A stretch of DNA of 64,000 bases, from positions 459,384-523,383 of the forward strand of contig NZ_FXEH01000005.1 of NCBI RefSeq assembly GCF_900176565.1, in the 5' to 3' direction. The notes beneath the pieces are model-generated. The model saw only the letters and a program-made list of their open reading frames with translations. It ran no database searches and was not told the origin of the DNA. Position numbers and translations under genes: made by a program. Origin of the DNA: Thalassobacillus devorans. GTDB lineage: Bacteria > Bacillota > Bacilli > Bacillales > Halobacillaceae. This document shows positions 36,339 to 44,598 of the stretch, one piece after another (the stretch's first letter is position 1; each line of letters begins with the position of its first letter).

Positions 36339-36354
36339 ATGCAAGCGCTTGCAT
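36339..36354. promoter_or_regulatory. Perfect LacI-type operator at the amylopullulanase promoter
   Basis: ATGCAAGCGCTTGCAT is a perfect 16-bp palindrome. A minus-strand TATACT (complement of 36359-36364) lies just upstream, so the operator should cover the transcription start and block it. The half-site (GCAAGC) differs from that in front of the regulator (CCRAAAC). Confidence 0.65.
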
Positions 36355-36422
36355 TCATAGTATAATTTTACAACAACCTTAATAGAACAGCAACCAAATC
36401 TAATAGATTTCTAAACCAAAAC

Positions 36423-36457
36423 ACCCCAGGTCCTCCAGATTCTGGAGGACCTGGGGT
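36423..36457. repeat. Palindromic GGAGGACC repeat, perfect inverted pair (locus G)
   Basis: ACCCCAGGTCCTCCAG and CTGGAGGACCTGGGGT (16 bp each) are exact inverted copies around ATT, between the divergent amylopullulanase and lacI promoters. It is identical to locus H and to part of locus I. Confidence 0.9.
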
Positions 36458-36486
36458 AAGGTACTTAAAAAAATTCTGACAACACC

Positions 36487-36515
36487 TTGTAAAACGCTTT
36501 CACTATGTGTATACT
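36487..36515 (+). promoter_or_regulatory. SigA promoter of the lacI-type regulator
   Basis: TTGTAA (36487), a 17-nt spacer and TATACT (36510). The spacer holds TGTAAAACGCTTTCA, which resembles a LacI/cre half-site pair. Confidence 0.65.
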
Positions 36516-36533
36516 TTGAATCAAATCAATTAT

Positions 36534-36547
36534 CCAAAACGTTTTGG
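36534..36547. promoter_or_regulatory. LacI-family operator (CCAAAACGTTTTGG) before the regulator gene
   Basis: A perfect 14-bp palindrome just downstream of the predicted start site and 18 nt before the ATG. Autoregulation is expected. Confidence 0.7.
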
Positions 36548-36565
36548 AAAGGCTAGGAGACTACT

Positions 36566-37579
36566 ATGGCAACAATCAAAGATATCGCAAAGCTAGCAGG
36601 AGTATCGGTTACAACTGTCTCGCGGGCATTGAATGGTTACTCCGACGTCAATGCAAATACCAGGCAAAAAATTGAACAAATTGCAAAAGAAATTGAATAC
36701 AGCCCCAATGCTTTAGCCCGTAGTCTTGTTATGAAAAAAACAAAAACCATAGGATTGCTCGTCTCTGGTTTATCCCGCGAAGGGTCCAAAGACAATATTG
36801 TCTTCGACGTGCTGACGGGAATCAATGAGTATTGTGGAGAGATGGATTACGATTTGGTCCTTTTTAATACGAATTCATCCAAGCAAAAAGAAAAAACGTA
36901 CACCCAGCTTTGTCGTGAGCGTCGTGTAGACGGTGTAATCGTACAAGGAATCAAGAAAGACGATCCTTATTTAATTGAAATCTTCGAAAGCGACATTCCT
37001 TGCGTATTGATTGATGTACCATTGGAAAACGAAACCACCGGTTACGTCACGACAGATAATGTGGATGGAACATTCCGAGCGGTCCAGCACTTATCAGGGT
37101 TAGGCCATATCAACATTGCTATGGTCAACGGACACGACCAGGCATTTGTCAGCCAGGAGCGGCTAAGAGGATTTGAACTTGGGATGCAAAAGCGCAACCT
37201 GCCCATCAGGAGAGAATGGATCGTAAATGGAGAATATACAGAATTAAAAGCAGAACAAGTCACACTCGAGCTATTGACCGCTTTCCCTGAAATTACTGCT
37301 ATTGTGAGTGCAAGTGACTTGATGGCTTTAGGAGTTATGCGAGCAGCCAGGCAGCTGAACAGAAAGATTCCAGATGACTTATCATTAGTTGGTTATGATG
37401 ATATCACGCTCGCAGCTTACGTCAGCCCCGCCCTTACCACTATCGCTCAGGATACATTCCGAATGGGCTTTACAGCTGCTGATTTGCTGGTTGGGATTCT
37501 CCAGGGTACCGAAACAAACAGGGTAAAAATCATAGATAATGAATTGAAAGTCAGACAAACTACTACAAAAATAAACTAA
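36566..37579 (+). CDS. LacI family transcriptional regulator of the maltodextrin operon
   Basis: The 337 residues start with the classical HTH ('TIKDIAKLAGVSVTTVSRALN'), the hinge ('YSPNALARSLVMKKTKTIG') and a periplasmic-binding-like sensor with 'VDGVIVQGIKKDDP', 'VTTDNVDG' and the terminal 'LSLVGYDDITLAAYVSPALTTI'. Family members bind 14-16-bp palindromes and release them on binding a sugar. CCRAAACGTTTYGG sites lie before this gene and, twice, before the next gene. It probably controls the debranching enzyme and ABC importer and may also act on the divergent amylopullulanase. Confidence 0.93.
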   Translation: MATIKDIAKLAGVSVTTVSRALNGYSDVNANTRQKIEQIAKEIEYSPNALARSLVMKKTKTIGLLVSGLSREGSKDNIVFDVLTGINEYCGEMDYDLVLFNTNSSKQKEKTYTQLCRERRVDGVIVQGIKKDDPYLIEIFESDIPCVLIDVPLENETTGYVTTDNVDGTFRAVQHLSGLGHINIAMVNGHDQAFVSQERLRGFELGMQKRNLPIRREWIVNGEYTELKAEQVTLELLTAFPEITAIVSASDLMALGVMRAARQLNRKIPDDLSLVGYDDITLAAYVSPALTTIAQDTFRMGFTAADLLVGILQGTETNRVKIIDNELKVRQTTTKIN

Positions 37580-37596
37580 ATTTTTTTAATGAAATT

Positions 37597-37643
37597 CCGA
37601 AACGTTTCGGATATTTTTTACAGCGTTTACCGAAACGTTTTGG
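37597..37643. promoter_or_regulatory. Tandem LacI-family operators before the debranching enzyme gene
   Basis: CCGAAACGTTTCGG (37597-37610, perfect) and CCGAAACGTTTTGG (37630-37643) lie 33 bp apart centre to centre, close to three helical turns. They sit between the lacI stop and the next ATG, indicating an internal promoter or roadblock. Confidence 0.75.
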
Positions 37644-37656
37644 ACGGAAGGATGAG

Positions 37657-39774
37657 ATGATGGACTATCGTGTGTTAAAAGACAATGAAGTTTTCTTTCT
37701 TACGGATAAAAATGGAGATATACCCATTAACCACCCTTATGGATTAGGGTTGTATAAAAAAGACACCCGCTTCCTGAGTGAGATGAGCCTAAAAGTCAAC
37801 GGCGAAGACCCGATTCTGCTTAAATCAGAAGCTGATAATATCTATGATACCGAAATGATGTTGACGAATCCTCATATCGAAAAAGACGGCGAAGTGGAAC
37901 TTTGGCGAGAATCCGTGGAAATCAAGCGACACCGCTTCATCTCCAATGATGTATTATACGAAACCTTATCCATTCGAAATTATAACCCTAAAGCCGTCAA
38001 CTTTACCGTGGAACTTGCACTGGATGCTGACTTTGCAGATATGTTTATCGTCAGGGGTTTTCAGAATGGCGAAATTGGAAATGTATTAGAGCTCAAAGAA
38101 ACGAACGACTCCCTGACCTTTTCTTATCTCGGAGCAGATGATGTAAAAAGAAATACACGAGTAACCTGGGAAAGCGACACGACAATCTCCGTTGAGGATG
38201 GGGCTATAAAAATCCCAGTTAGCCTCGCCCACGAAGAAATTCAGGAAGTGACATTCCACATTGTTCCAGCAGTGGCTGATGAAAAAGTACAAGTTTTAGA
38301 CAGAGCTGAGGCATTTAAACAACTACAATCTACATACCAGGACTGGAACGAATCAGTAACCAAAATAAAAACCGATCATCAACCACTCCAACGTCTTGTT
38401 GATCGCGGAATCCAGGATCTTCAGGCGCTTTCCACGGATGTAGGCTTCGGCTCCTTCTTTGTCGCAGGACTGCCATGGTTCGGTGTTCCATTCGGAAGAG
38501 ACAGCCTGATTGCAGCACTGCAAATGTTGCCTTTCCAGCCGGAAATTGCCCGTGGAACATTAAAGACAATGGCACATTATCAGGGAACGAAGAAAGATTC
38601 CTGGCGTGATGAAGAACCGGGAAAAATCATGCACGAGATTCGTTACGGTGAATTGGCAAACACTGGTCAGATCCCTTTCACCCCTTATTACGGGACGATT
38701 GACGCCACTCCCCTTTTCTTGATTCTACTTGTGGAATACGTCAATTGGTCGAAAGACATTGCGCTATTTGAAGAGCTGCTTCCAAATGTCAAAGCTGCCC
38801 TGACCTGGATAAATGAGTATGGCGACAGGGATGGTGACGGGTTTGTCGAGTACCACCAGGAAGCCAGTAAAGGGATCGCTAACCAGGGCTGGAAGGATTC
38901 CGCGGATTCCGTCGTCCACCGGAATGGGGACTTGGCCCAATCGCCAATAGCTTTAGCTGAAGTTCAAGGATATGTATATCAGGCACGGGTTGGTGTTGCC
39001 GAACTCTATGAATCTATTGGGCAAAAAGAAAATGCTGCTAAATTAAGAACACAAGCCGCTGACTTAAAGGAAAAATTCGAAGCAGCTTTCTGGATGGAAG
39101 ACAAACAATTTTATGCGATAGCTTTAGATGAAAATAAAGACCAGGTCGGCACTGTGACTTCTAATCCTGGCCATGTCTTATTCTCTGAAATGATAGAAGA
39201 TGAACGGGCGCAACGTGTGATGGACATGCTCACTTCCCCAGCTATGTTTTCAGGTTATGGGATACGCACCATGGGCGAAGGAGAAGCCGGCTATAATCCA
39301 ATCAGTTACCACGATGGCAGTGTATGGCCGCATGACAATAGCATGACTCTCCTTGGCATGGGCCGCATGAAAGGGGCCGAGCATGCAAAAGTTGTGATGC
39401 AAGGGTTAGTCGATGCTTCTCATCATTTTGAATATGAACGCCTGCCGGAATTATTCTGCGGCTATAGCAAGGAAGAAGGTAAGCCAGTCCCTTACCCTGT
39501 TGCTTGTTCTCCCCAAGCCTGGGCGGCAGGTACACCTTTGACATTCATCCGGACGATACTTGGGCTTAACCCCGACTATAAGAGTAAGGAATTAGTAATC
39601 GCTCCGCACTTCTTAGACGAAATGAACGAGCTGGCTCTAGAAGAATTGCCAGTAGGACAAGGACAATTATCCTTACGTGTGAAAAGAAGTAAAGGATCTT
39701 ATGAAATAGAAATATCCAGGAATACAACCGGATTACAAGTGATTTTGGAAACTAACTCAACGGTATTTAGTTAA
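37657..39774 (+). CDS. Amylo-alpha-1,6-glucosidase / glycogen debranching-type enzyme
   Basis: This is a 705-residue cytosolic enzyme. The N-terminal GDE_N domain (about 1-230, 'YRVLKDNEVFFLTDKNGDIP', 'GLGLYKKDTRFLSEMSLKVNG') precedes an (alpha/alpha)6 barrel with 'GLPWFGVPFGRDSLIAALQML', 'DGDGFVEYHQEASKGIANQGW', 'KDSADSVVH' and a late 'ISYHDGSVWPHDNSMTLLGM'. These match family enzymes that cut alpha-1,6 branches or hydrolyse imported oligosaccharides; the exact bond preference is unproven. It lies downstream of lacI with two operators between. A second ATG at 37660 is better spaced from AAGGA. Confidence 0.88.
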   Translation: MMDYRVLKDNEVFFLTDKNGDIPINHPYGLGLYKKDTRFLSEMSLKVNGEDPILLKSEADNIYDTEMMLTNPHIEKDGEVELWRESVEIKRHRFISNDVLYETLSIRNYNPKAVNFTVELALDADFADMFIVRGFQNGEIGNVLELKETNDSLTFSYLGADDVKRNTRVTWESDTTISVEDGAIKIPVSLAHEEIQEVTFHIVPAVADEKVQVLDRAEAFKQLQSTYQDWNESVTKIKTDHQPLQRLVDRGIQDLQALSTDVGFGSFFVAGLPWFGVPFGRDSLIAALQMLPFQPEIARGTLKTMAHYQGTKKDSWRDEEPGKIMHEIRYGELANTGQIPFTPYYGTIDATPLFLILLVEYVNWSKDIALFEELLPNVKAALTWINEYGDRDGDGFVEYHQEASKGIANQGWKDSADSVVHRNGDLAQSPIALAEVQGYVYQARVGVAELYESIGQKENAAKLRTQAADLKEKFEAAFWMEDKQFYAIALDENKDQVGTVTSNPGHVLFSEMIEDERAQRVMDMLTSPAMFSGYGIRTMGEGEAGYNPISYHDGSVWPHDNSMTLLGMGRMKGAEHAKVVMQGLVDASHHFEYERLPELFCGYSKEEGKPVPYPVACSPQAWAAGTPLTFIRTILGLNPDYKSKELVIAPHFLDEMNELALEELPVGQGQLSLRVKRSKGSYEIEISRNTTGLQVILETNSTVFS

Positions 39775-39797
39775 AAAATCTGAAGGGATAGATGGAT

Positions 39798-41078
39798 ATG
39801 AAAATTAACAAAATGTTGGCGACAGTAGGAGTCACAGGAATGTTATTGGGTGGTGTATTAGCAGGCTGCAGCAGCGATTCTTCCAGTGGTAGCGGAGGCG
39901 ATGGAGACAAAACGGTCGTAGAACTCGCAGGATGGGGCGCTTCTCCAGAAGAAAAAGAGCTTTTACAACAGACATTGGAGGCATTTGAAGAAGAGCATCC
40001 GAATATTGAAGTGAAGCACGAAGTTGTATCTGACCAATATATGGATGTAATGAAAACCCGTCTGGTAGGTGGAGAAGCAGCAGATGTATTTTACCTTGAC
40101 GCATCCGAAGCTCCTGGCTTAATTGATACTGGCGTATTGGAACCATTAAATGATTACGTTACAGATGACTTTGATTTGGAAGATTTCCAGGAACCATTAT
40201 TAAATGCGTTTAAATCCGACGGAACTTACTACGGATTCCCAAAGGACTTCTCTACGCTCTCCTTATTTTATAACAAAGAAGCCTTTGAAGAAGCTGGCTT
40301 AGAAGGACCGCCAGAAACATGGGAAGAGCTGCAGGAGTATGCAGAGAAACTTACCGTCGATGAAGATGGAGATGGCCAGCCAGAGCGATTCGGGCTTGGG
40401 ATTTCACAGGAGCTGGCACGTCAATTTTATAAATTCCAGCCACATGGCGGACAGGTTACTGATAGTGAAGGAAAAGCAGCTTTCGCTGGAGACAATGCCA
40501 TCGCAGCATTACAGCCCGTTGTCGACATGTATACCGATGAAAAAACTGCAGGTCTGCCTTCTGATGTAGGTACAGACTGGGGCGGAGATATGTTTGGACA
40601 AGGAAAAGCAGCAATGGTCATTGAAGGAAACTGGACCATTCCATTTCTGGAAAATAACTTTCAACAGCTTGAATTCACGACAACGGAACTACCGACCATT
40701 AATGGAGAAAAAGCGACCGCTGCCTTTACGGTTGCGTATGTTATGAACAAAGAATCTGAAGTTAAAGATGCGTCTTGGGAACTCATCTCTTACCTTACTG
40801 GAAAAGATGGTATGGAGATCTGGACAAGCAAAGGTTTTGCTCTCCCAACACGTCAATCTGTTGCTGAAGAACTAGGTTACGCTGATGATCCACTACGAGG
40901 TTCATTCATCGAAGGCTCCGCTTATGCCCAGCCATGGCAAGCTGGAAAGAACCTGCCTACAATCATGAATAACTTTGATAACCAATTCAGCAGTGCATTA
41001 CTTGGTGAACAAAGTCTTGAGGAAGCTTTAAAGAAAGCCCAGGAAACTGCCAACAAAGAAATCGGGTCAGCTAACTAA
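39798..41078 (+). CDS. Sugar (maltodextrin-type) ABC transporter substrate-binding lipoprotein
   Basis: A 426-residue family 1 solute-binding protein. The signal peptide ends in the lipobox 'GGVLAGC' (Cys about residue 24), followed by a Ser/Gly-rich linker. 'FPKDFSTLSLFYNKEAFEEAG' and 'PPETWEELQEYAEKLT' are typical of MalE-like proteins, and 'FGQGKAAMVIEGNW' is the usual late signature. It captures oligosaccharides at the cell surface for the two permeases that follow. ATG 39798 is preferred to 39792 since AAGGG lies 10 nt before it. Confidence 0.93.
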   Translation: MKINKMLATVGVTGMLLGGVLAGCSSDSSSGSGGDGDKTVVELAGWGASPEEKELLQQTLEAFEEEHPNIEVKHEVVSDQYMDVMKTRLVGGEAADVFYLDASEAPGLIDTGVLEPLNDYVTDDFDLEDFQEPLLNAFKSDGTYYGFPKDFSTLSLFYNKEAFEEAGLEGPPETWEELQEYAEKLTVDEDGDGQPERFGLGISQELARQFYKFQPHGGQVTDSEGKAAFAGDNAIAALQPVVDMYTDEKTAGLPSDVGTDWGGDMFGQGKAAMVIEGNWTIPFLENNFQQLEFTTTELPTINGEKATAAFTVAYVMNKESEVKDASWELISYLTGKDGMEIWTSKGFALPTRQSVAEELGYADDPLRGSFIEGSAYAQPWQAGKNLPTIMNNFDNQFSSALLGEQSLEEALKKAQETANKEIGSAN

Positions 41079-41130
41079 AGGATAAGGAGGCGAGTTTCGT
41101 CTCCTTTATCTTTAAGAAAGAGGTGTCAAT

Positions 41131-42105
41131 ATGGAGCCAGCAAGAAAAGTGGATCACTCGGATGATAGAAAAAAGGCGCAGTCAAAAGGCATAAACCGCG
41201 GAAATAAGACTAAAAAACGGATGACTAAATCATTCAAAGAAGGATTTTCCGGCTATATATTTATGAGCCCGACAATTTTCACCATTGGTGTGTTTGTCGT
41301 CATCCCGATATTATACGCTCTTTACTTATCATTTAATGATGTTCAGCTCCTCGGTGGGATCGGGTATGAATTTATCGGTTTAGAAAACTATACACGAACC
41401 ATAGATGATGAACGTGCCATTATCGCGCTTAAAAACACAGCGGAATATGTACTGATCGTGGTTCCAATCCAAACGATATTAGCGTTACTTTTAGCTGCAG
41501 CTCTTAATTCCAATATACGGGGGAAAAATGCCTTCCGTATTATATTCTTTTTGCCAACGGTTACATCTTCAGCGGTATTAACGATTATTTTCATGTGGAT
41601 GTACAACCCGGATGGCCTGATCAACAACTTTCTAAAGTTTTTAAGTCTACCAACTTATAACTGGCTAGCCGACCCAAACATTGCCTTGAAGTCAATCATG
41701 ATTATGAACATATGGGCGACAGCACCATTCTTCATGGTCATTTACCTAGCAGCCATGCAGGATATATCGGATTCAGTCTATGAAGCAGCAACCATTGATG
41801 GAGCAAACTGGTGGCAGAAGTTCATTTATATCACCGTACCGATTTTGAAACCAGTCACATTCTTTGTAGTGGTCATGGGCCTCATCGGCACATTCCAGCT
41901 GTTCGACCAATCTTATATTTTCTCAGGCGGCTCGGGAGGACCGAACAATTCTACCTTGACGATTGTTCTCCTTATTTACCAATATGCCTTTAAATCGCTC
42001 GATATGGGATATGCTTCAGCATTAGCAGTGGGACTCGCCATTATCATCATGGTCGTTACGCTCATTCAAAAGAAATTCTTCGGCGAAGAGAAGCTTCATG
42101 ATTAA
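41131..42105 (+). CDS. Sugar ABC transporter permease (MalF-like)
   Basis: The 324-residue permease has a basic N-terminal tail of about 35 residues, then six membrane segments. 'EAATIDGANWWQKFIYITVPILKP' is the EAA loop that docks the ATPase, and 'GSGGPNNSTLTIVLLIYQYAF' is the usual C-terminal loop. It pairs with the next gene. AAAGAGGTG precedes the ATG. No ATPase gene is in the cluster, so a shared MsmX-type ATPase is likely (inference from Bacillus). Confidence 0.93.
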   Translation: MEPARKVDHSDDRKKAQSKGINRGNKTKKRMTKSFKEGFSGYIFMSPTIFTIGVFVVIPILYALYLSFNDVQLLGGIGYEFIGLENYTRTIDDERAIIALKNTAEYVLIVVPIQTILALLLAAALNSNIRGKNAFRIIFFLPTVTSSAVLTIIFMWMYNPDGLINNFLKFLSLPTYNWLADPNIALKSIMIMNIWATAPFFMVIYLAAMQDISDSVYEAATIDGANWWQKFIYITVPILKPVTFFVVVMGLIGTFQLFDQSYIFSGGSGGPNNSTLTIVLLIYQYAFKSLDMGYASALAVGLAIIIMVVTLIQKKFFGEEKLHD

Positions 42106-42117
42106 GGAGGACTTACG

Positions 42118-42939
42118 ATGAAAAAGAGCATATTTTCCAAAACATTTGTCTATACCGTACTCATCACTTATGCTGTCATCACGTTCATCCCATTTTTATG
42201 GGCGATTCTTTCCTCCTTCAAGCCATTAGAGGAAATCGTATCAGGAATCACCTTTTTACCTGAAAACTTCACATTAAATAACTACATCCAAATATTTTCA
42301 AAAGAGCCGTTATTCTTACGGTGGATGTTCAATAGTGTATTTATAACCACCTGTATGGTCATTTTAAATCTCATTTTTAATTCGATGGCAGGTTATGCAT
42401 TAGCCCGGATTAAGTTTGCCGGCCGGAACTTCTGGTTTATGTTAATTCTGGTCGTTTTGATGATTCCTTTTCAAGTCACCTTGATTCCAAGCTATCTGAT
42501 TCTTAAAATGTTTGGCTGGCTGAATACCTATCAAGGGCTGATCATCCCTGGCATGGTCAATGCGACATTCATTTTCATGATGCGTCAGTTCTTCCTCAAC
42601 TTCCCGAAAGAACTGGAAGAGGCTGCACAAATGGATGGCCTTAGCCGTCTGGGGACGTTCTTCCGAATCGTAATGCCCTTAGCAAAACCAGCCCTGGCTG
42701 CTCAGGCTGTCTTCATTTTTATGGCATCGTGGAATGATTTCATGCGACCGCTGATTATCATGTCTGATGAAGCCATGTTCACACTGACATTAGGATTGAA
42801 CACATTTAAAGGACAGTACATCAGCTTCTGGAACTTAATCATGGCCGCTTCTACCGTCATGACGATACCATCACTGCTTATCTACGCCTTTTTCAACCGT
42901 TACTTCATAAAAGGCGTCACCTTCACAGGCGGAAAATAA
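42118..42939 (+). CDS. Sugar ABC transporter permease (MalG-like)
   Basis: The 273 residues hold six membrane segments, with the EAA loop 'EEAAQMDGLSRLGTFFRIVMP' near residue 195 and the start 'VITFIPFLWAILSSFKPLEEI' typical of MalG. It follows the MalF-like gene by 12 nt (AAGGAGG in the gap), last in the lacI-initiated operon. A palindromic repeat follows at 42956. Confidence 0.93.
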   Translation: MKKSIFSKTFVYTVLITYAVITFIPFLWAILSSFKPLEEIVSGITFLPENFTLNNYIQIFSKEPLFLRWMFNSVFITTCMVILNLIFNSMAGYALARIKFAGRNFWFMLILVVLMIPFQVTLIPSYLILKMFGWLNTYQGLIIPGMVNATFIFMMRQFFLNFPKELEEAAQMDGLSRLGTFFRIVMPLAKPALAAQAVFIFMASWNDFMRPLIIMSDEAMFTLTLGLNTFKGQYISFWNLIMAASTVMTIPSLLIYAFFNRYFIKGVTFTGGK

Positions 42940-42955
42940 CCAAAAAACCTTACTC

Positions 42956-42990
42956 ACCCCAGGTCCTCCAGATTCTGGAGGACCTGGGGT
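42956..42990. repeat. Palindromic GGAGGACC repeat, perfect inverted pair (locus H)
   Basis: Same 35-nt palindrome as locus G: ACCCCAGGTCCTCCAG, ATT, CTGGAGGACCTGGGGT. It lies 16 nt after the permease stop; no U-run follows on the plus strand. Confidence 0.9.
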
Positions 42991-43026
42991 AGGATAAGAT
43001 TCACTTTAATTAAAAGCACTAGAATA

Positions 43027-43048
43027 AGAACGTGTGTTCTGTTATAAT
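43027..43048 (+). promoter_or_regulatory. LexA-box-controlled promoter of a small RNA
   Basis: AGAACGTGTGTTCT (43027-43040) matches the Bacillus LexA/DinR box CGAACRNRYGTTYC at 12 of 14 positions, including both GAAC/GTTC cores. It lies 2 nt before a perfect -10 box TATAAT (43043-43048). The -35 region (43020-43025) is poor. Confidence 0.6.
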
Positions 43049-43054
43049 GATATA

Positions 43055-43147
43055 CGAACCGTCCATTCAAGTTGACCTCCCAGCTACTTGAGATGGATAT
43101 CTACTTATTCCCAAAAGGAACATGCAGCTTCCTTTTGGGATTTTTTT
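43055..43147 (+). ncRNA. Putative SOS-regulated small RNA with C-rich loop
   Basis: The predicted transcript of about 93 nt starts 7 nt after TATAAT. It folds into a 5' hairpin, TCCATTCAAG (43062) with CTTGAGATGGA (43087), whose 15-nt loop exposes ACCTCCC. A perfect 12-bp terminator follows, TCCCAAAAGGAA (43109) with TTCCTTTTGGGA (43129), ending in seven T. A C-rich loop plus terminator is the layout of Gram-positive trans-acting sRNAs that pair with ribosome binding sites. An 18-codon frame (ATG 43093 to TAA inside the terminator) is present but has no good ribosome site. No known RNA family was recognised. Confidence 0.6.
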
Positions 43148-43226
43148 AATCCCGTCCAGAGTTATATCAATCATCAATCGCTATTTTATCGCCTGCTCCC
43201 CCCTGGCGGAGCTTACCTACATAAAT

Positions 43227-43258
43227 AGAGACGTAAACAATTAGAAGTTTACGTCTCT
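43227..43258 (-). terminator. Terminator after the M20 hydrolase gene
   Basis: AGAGACGTAAAC and GTTTACGTCTCT make a perfect 12-bp stem with an 8-nt loop, about 45 nt after the stop codon at 43302. The flank on the minus strand is ATTTATG, a weak U-run. Confidence 0.65.
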
Positions 43259-43301
43259 TATTAGCAGCTACTAATGCTTTATGCATTGATTTAAGATAAG
43301 G

Positions 43302-44594
43302 TTAATCGATCGATTCAATATATGTTTTTAACACATGAACTCCCTGCACGATATCATTCAAAGAAGACCATTCTTCTGGATTATGACTGATTCCGTTTTT
43401 ACTGTTCACAAACAACATAGCTACAGGAAGATGATGCCCGACAATAAGGGCGTCATGCCCTGCTCCACTTGGAAGCTCCACCGGCTTAATATCGTGCTTT
43501 TCCAATGCCTCGCTTAGAAGCTGCTTCCTTTCTTCATCAATAGGAACCGGAGTTACTTCTAGGTTTTGTTTGTGGTTGACGTTTACACCGAAACCATCAG
43601 CTATCCGTTCTGCTTCTTGGATGATCCTGCGCGTAAGTTCATTCCTTGTGTCTGCATAGATATCGCGGATATCAACAATCATGGAAACTTTGCCCGGGAT
43701 CACGTTAGCTCCATTCGGATAGACGTGAAGCTTTCCGACAGTAGCAACAGCGGAGTCACTCACTTGTCCAGGCAAGTGATGGATGGTGCGGACAAAGTCA
43801 CCTGATGCGACTAAAGCGTCCTGCCTTTCTGTCATTGGCGTGTTCCCTGCGTGACCGGCACTTCCAATGAAATCAACTTCCAGCCAGGCTGGACCTGCAA
43901 TACCTGATACGATGCCAACGGGCAAGTTTTGTTCTTCTAATTTTGCTCCTTGTTCTATGTGTATTTCTACATAAGTTTTAATACCACTTAAATCCCGGGC
44001 TGCTTCAGCGAAGCTTTCCTCCGACAGACCAATATCTTCCATGACTTTTGCGAAAGAATTATCATCCTGATCGGTAAAGCTTTTTTGCACTTCCATATCA
44101 ACTTCTCCTGCCATGGCCCGGCTTCCGGTCAGCCCGCTATTAAAGCGTGCTCCTTCTTCATCGGAAAAGATGGCGATTTCATAGGAATGGTTCGGCTGGT
44201 AACCTATTTCCTTCCATGCTTCTACCACCTCAAGTGCAGAAAGCACCCCGAGCGGGCTATCGAAATGCCCGCCATTCGGGACACTGTCTACATGGCCGCC
44301 ACTCATAATCGCAGGTTTAGAAGGGTCCTTCCCTTCTAAACGTCCAAACACATTTCCTGCTCCATCTTCCGATATGCTCAGGCCTGCTTCTTCCATCCAG
44401 CTTTTCACAAGATCCTTCACTTGTTTTTCTTCCTTAGAAAAACCAATGCGCCTGCTTCCGCCGTCTTCTGTCAGCCCAATTTTCGAAATAGCATGGAACG
44501 GCTTGGCTAATCTTTCTCCATTGATGCCGTCATGCGTATGATTTTCATCATAATCCCTGATTAATCTACCATATAAATTCCATTCTTCTTCCAT
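43302..44594 (-). CDS. M20 family N-carbamoyl-L-amino acid hydrolase / allantoate amidohydrolase
   Basis: The 430 residues match the Zn-dependent hydantoinase/carbamoylase group: 'SGGHVDSVPNGGHFDSPLGV' (metal His and Asp), 'AIFSDEEGARFNSGLTGSRA' (catalytic Glu pair), 'VEIHIEQGAKLEEQ' (metal His) and 'LPSGAGHDALIVGHHLPV'. It removes a carbamoyl group from an amino acid or allantoate. Its ATG is 4 nt after the amidohydrolase stop, so the two are co-translated. The pair suggests breakdown of a cyclic ureide or N-substituted amino acid. Confidence 0.9.
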   Translation of the reverse strand: MEEEWNLYGRLIRDYDENHTHDGINGERLAKPFHAISKIGLTEDGGSRRIGFSKEEKQVKDLVKSWMEEAGLSISEDGAGNVFGRLEGKDPSKPAIMSGGHVDSVPNGGHFDSPLGVLSALEVVEAWKEIGYQPNHSYEIAIFSDEEGARFNSGLTGSRAMAGEVDMEVQKSFTDQDDNSFAKVMEDIGLSEESFAEAARDLSGIKTYVEIHIEQGAKLEEQNLPVGIVSGIAGPAWLEVDFIGSAGHAGNTPMTERQDALVASGDFVRTIHHLPGQVSDSAVATVGKLHVYPNGANVIPGKVSMIVDIRDIYADTRNELTRRIIQEAERIADGFGVNVNHKQNLEVTPVPIDEERKQLLSEALEKHDIKPVELPSGAGHDALIVGHHLPVAMLFVNSKNGISHNPEEWSSLNDIVQGVHVLKTYIESID

Positions 44595-44598
44595 GTTA

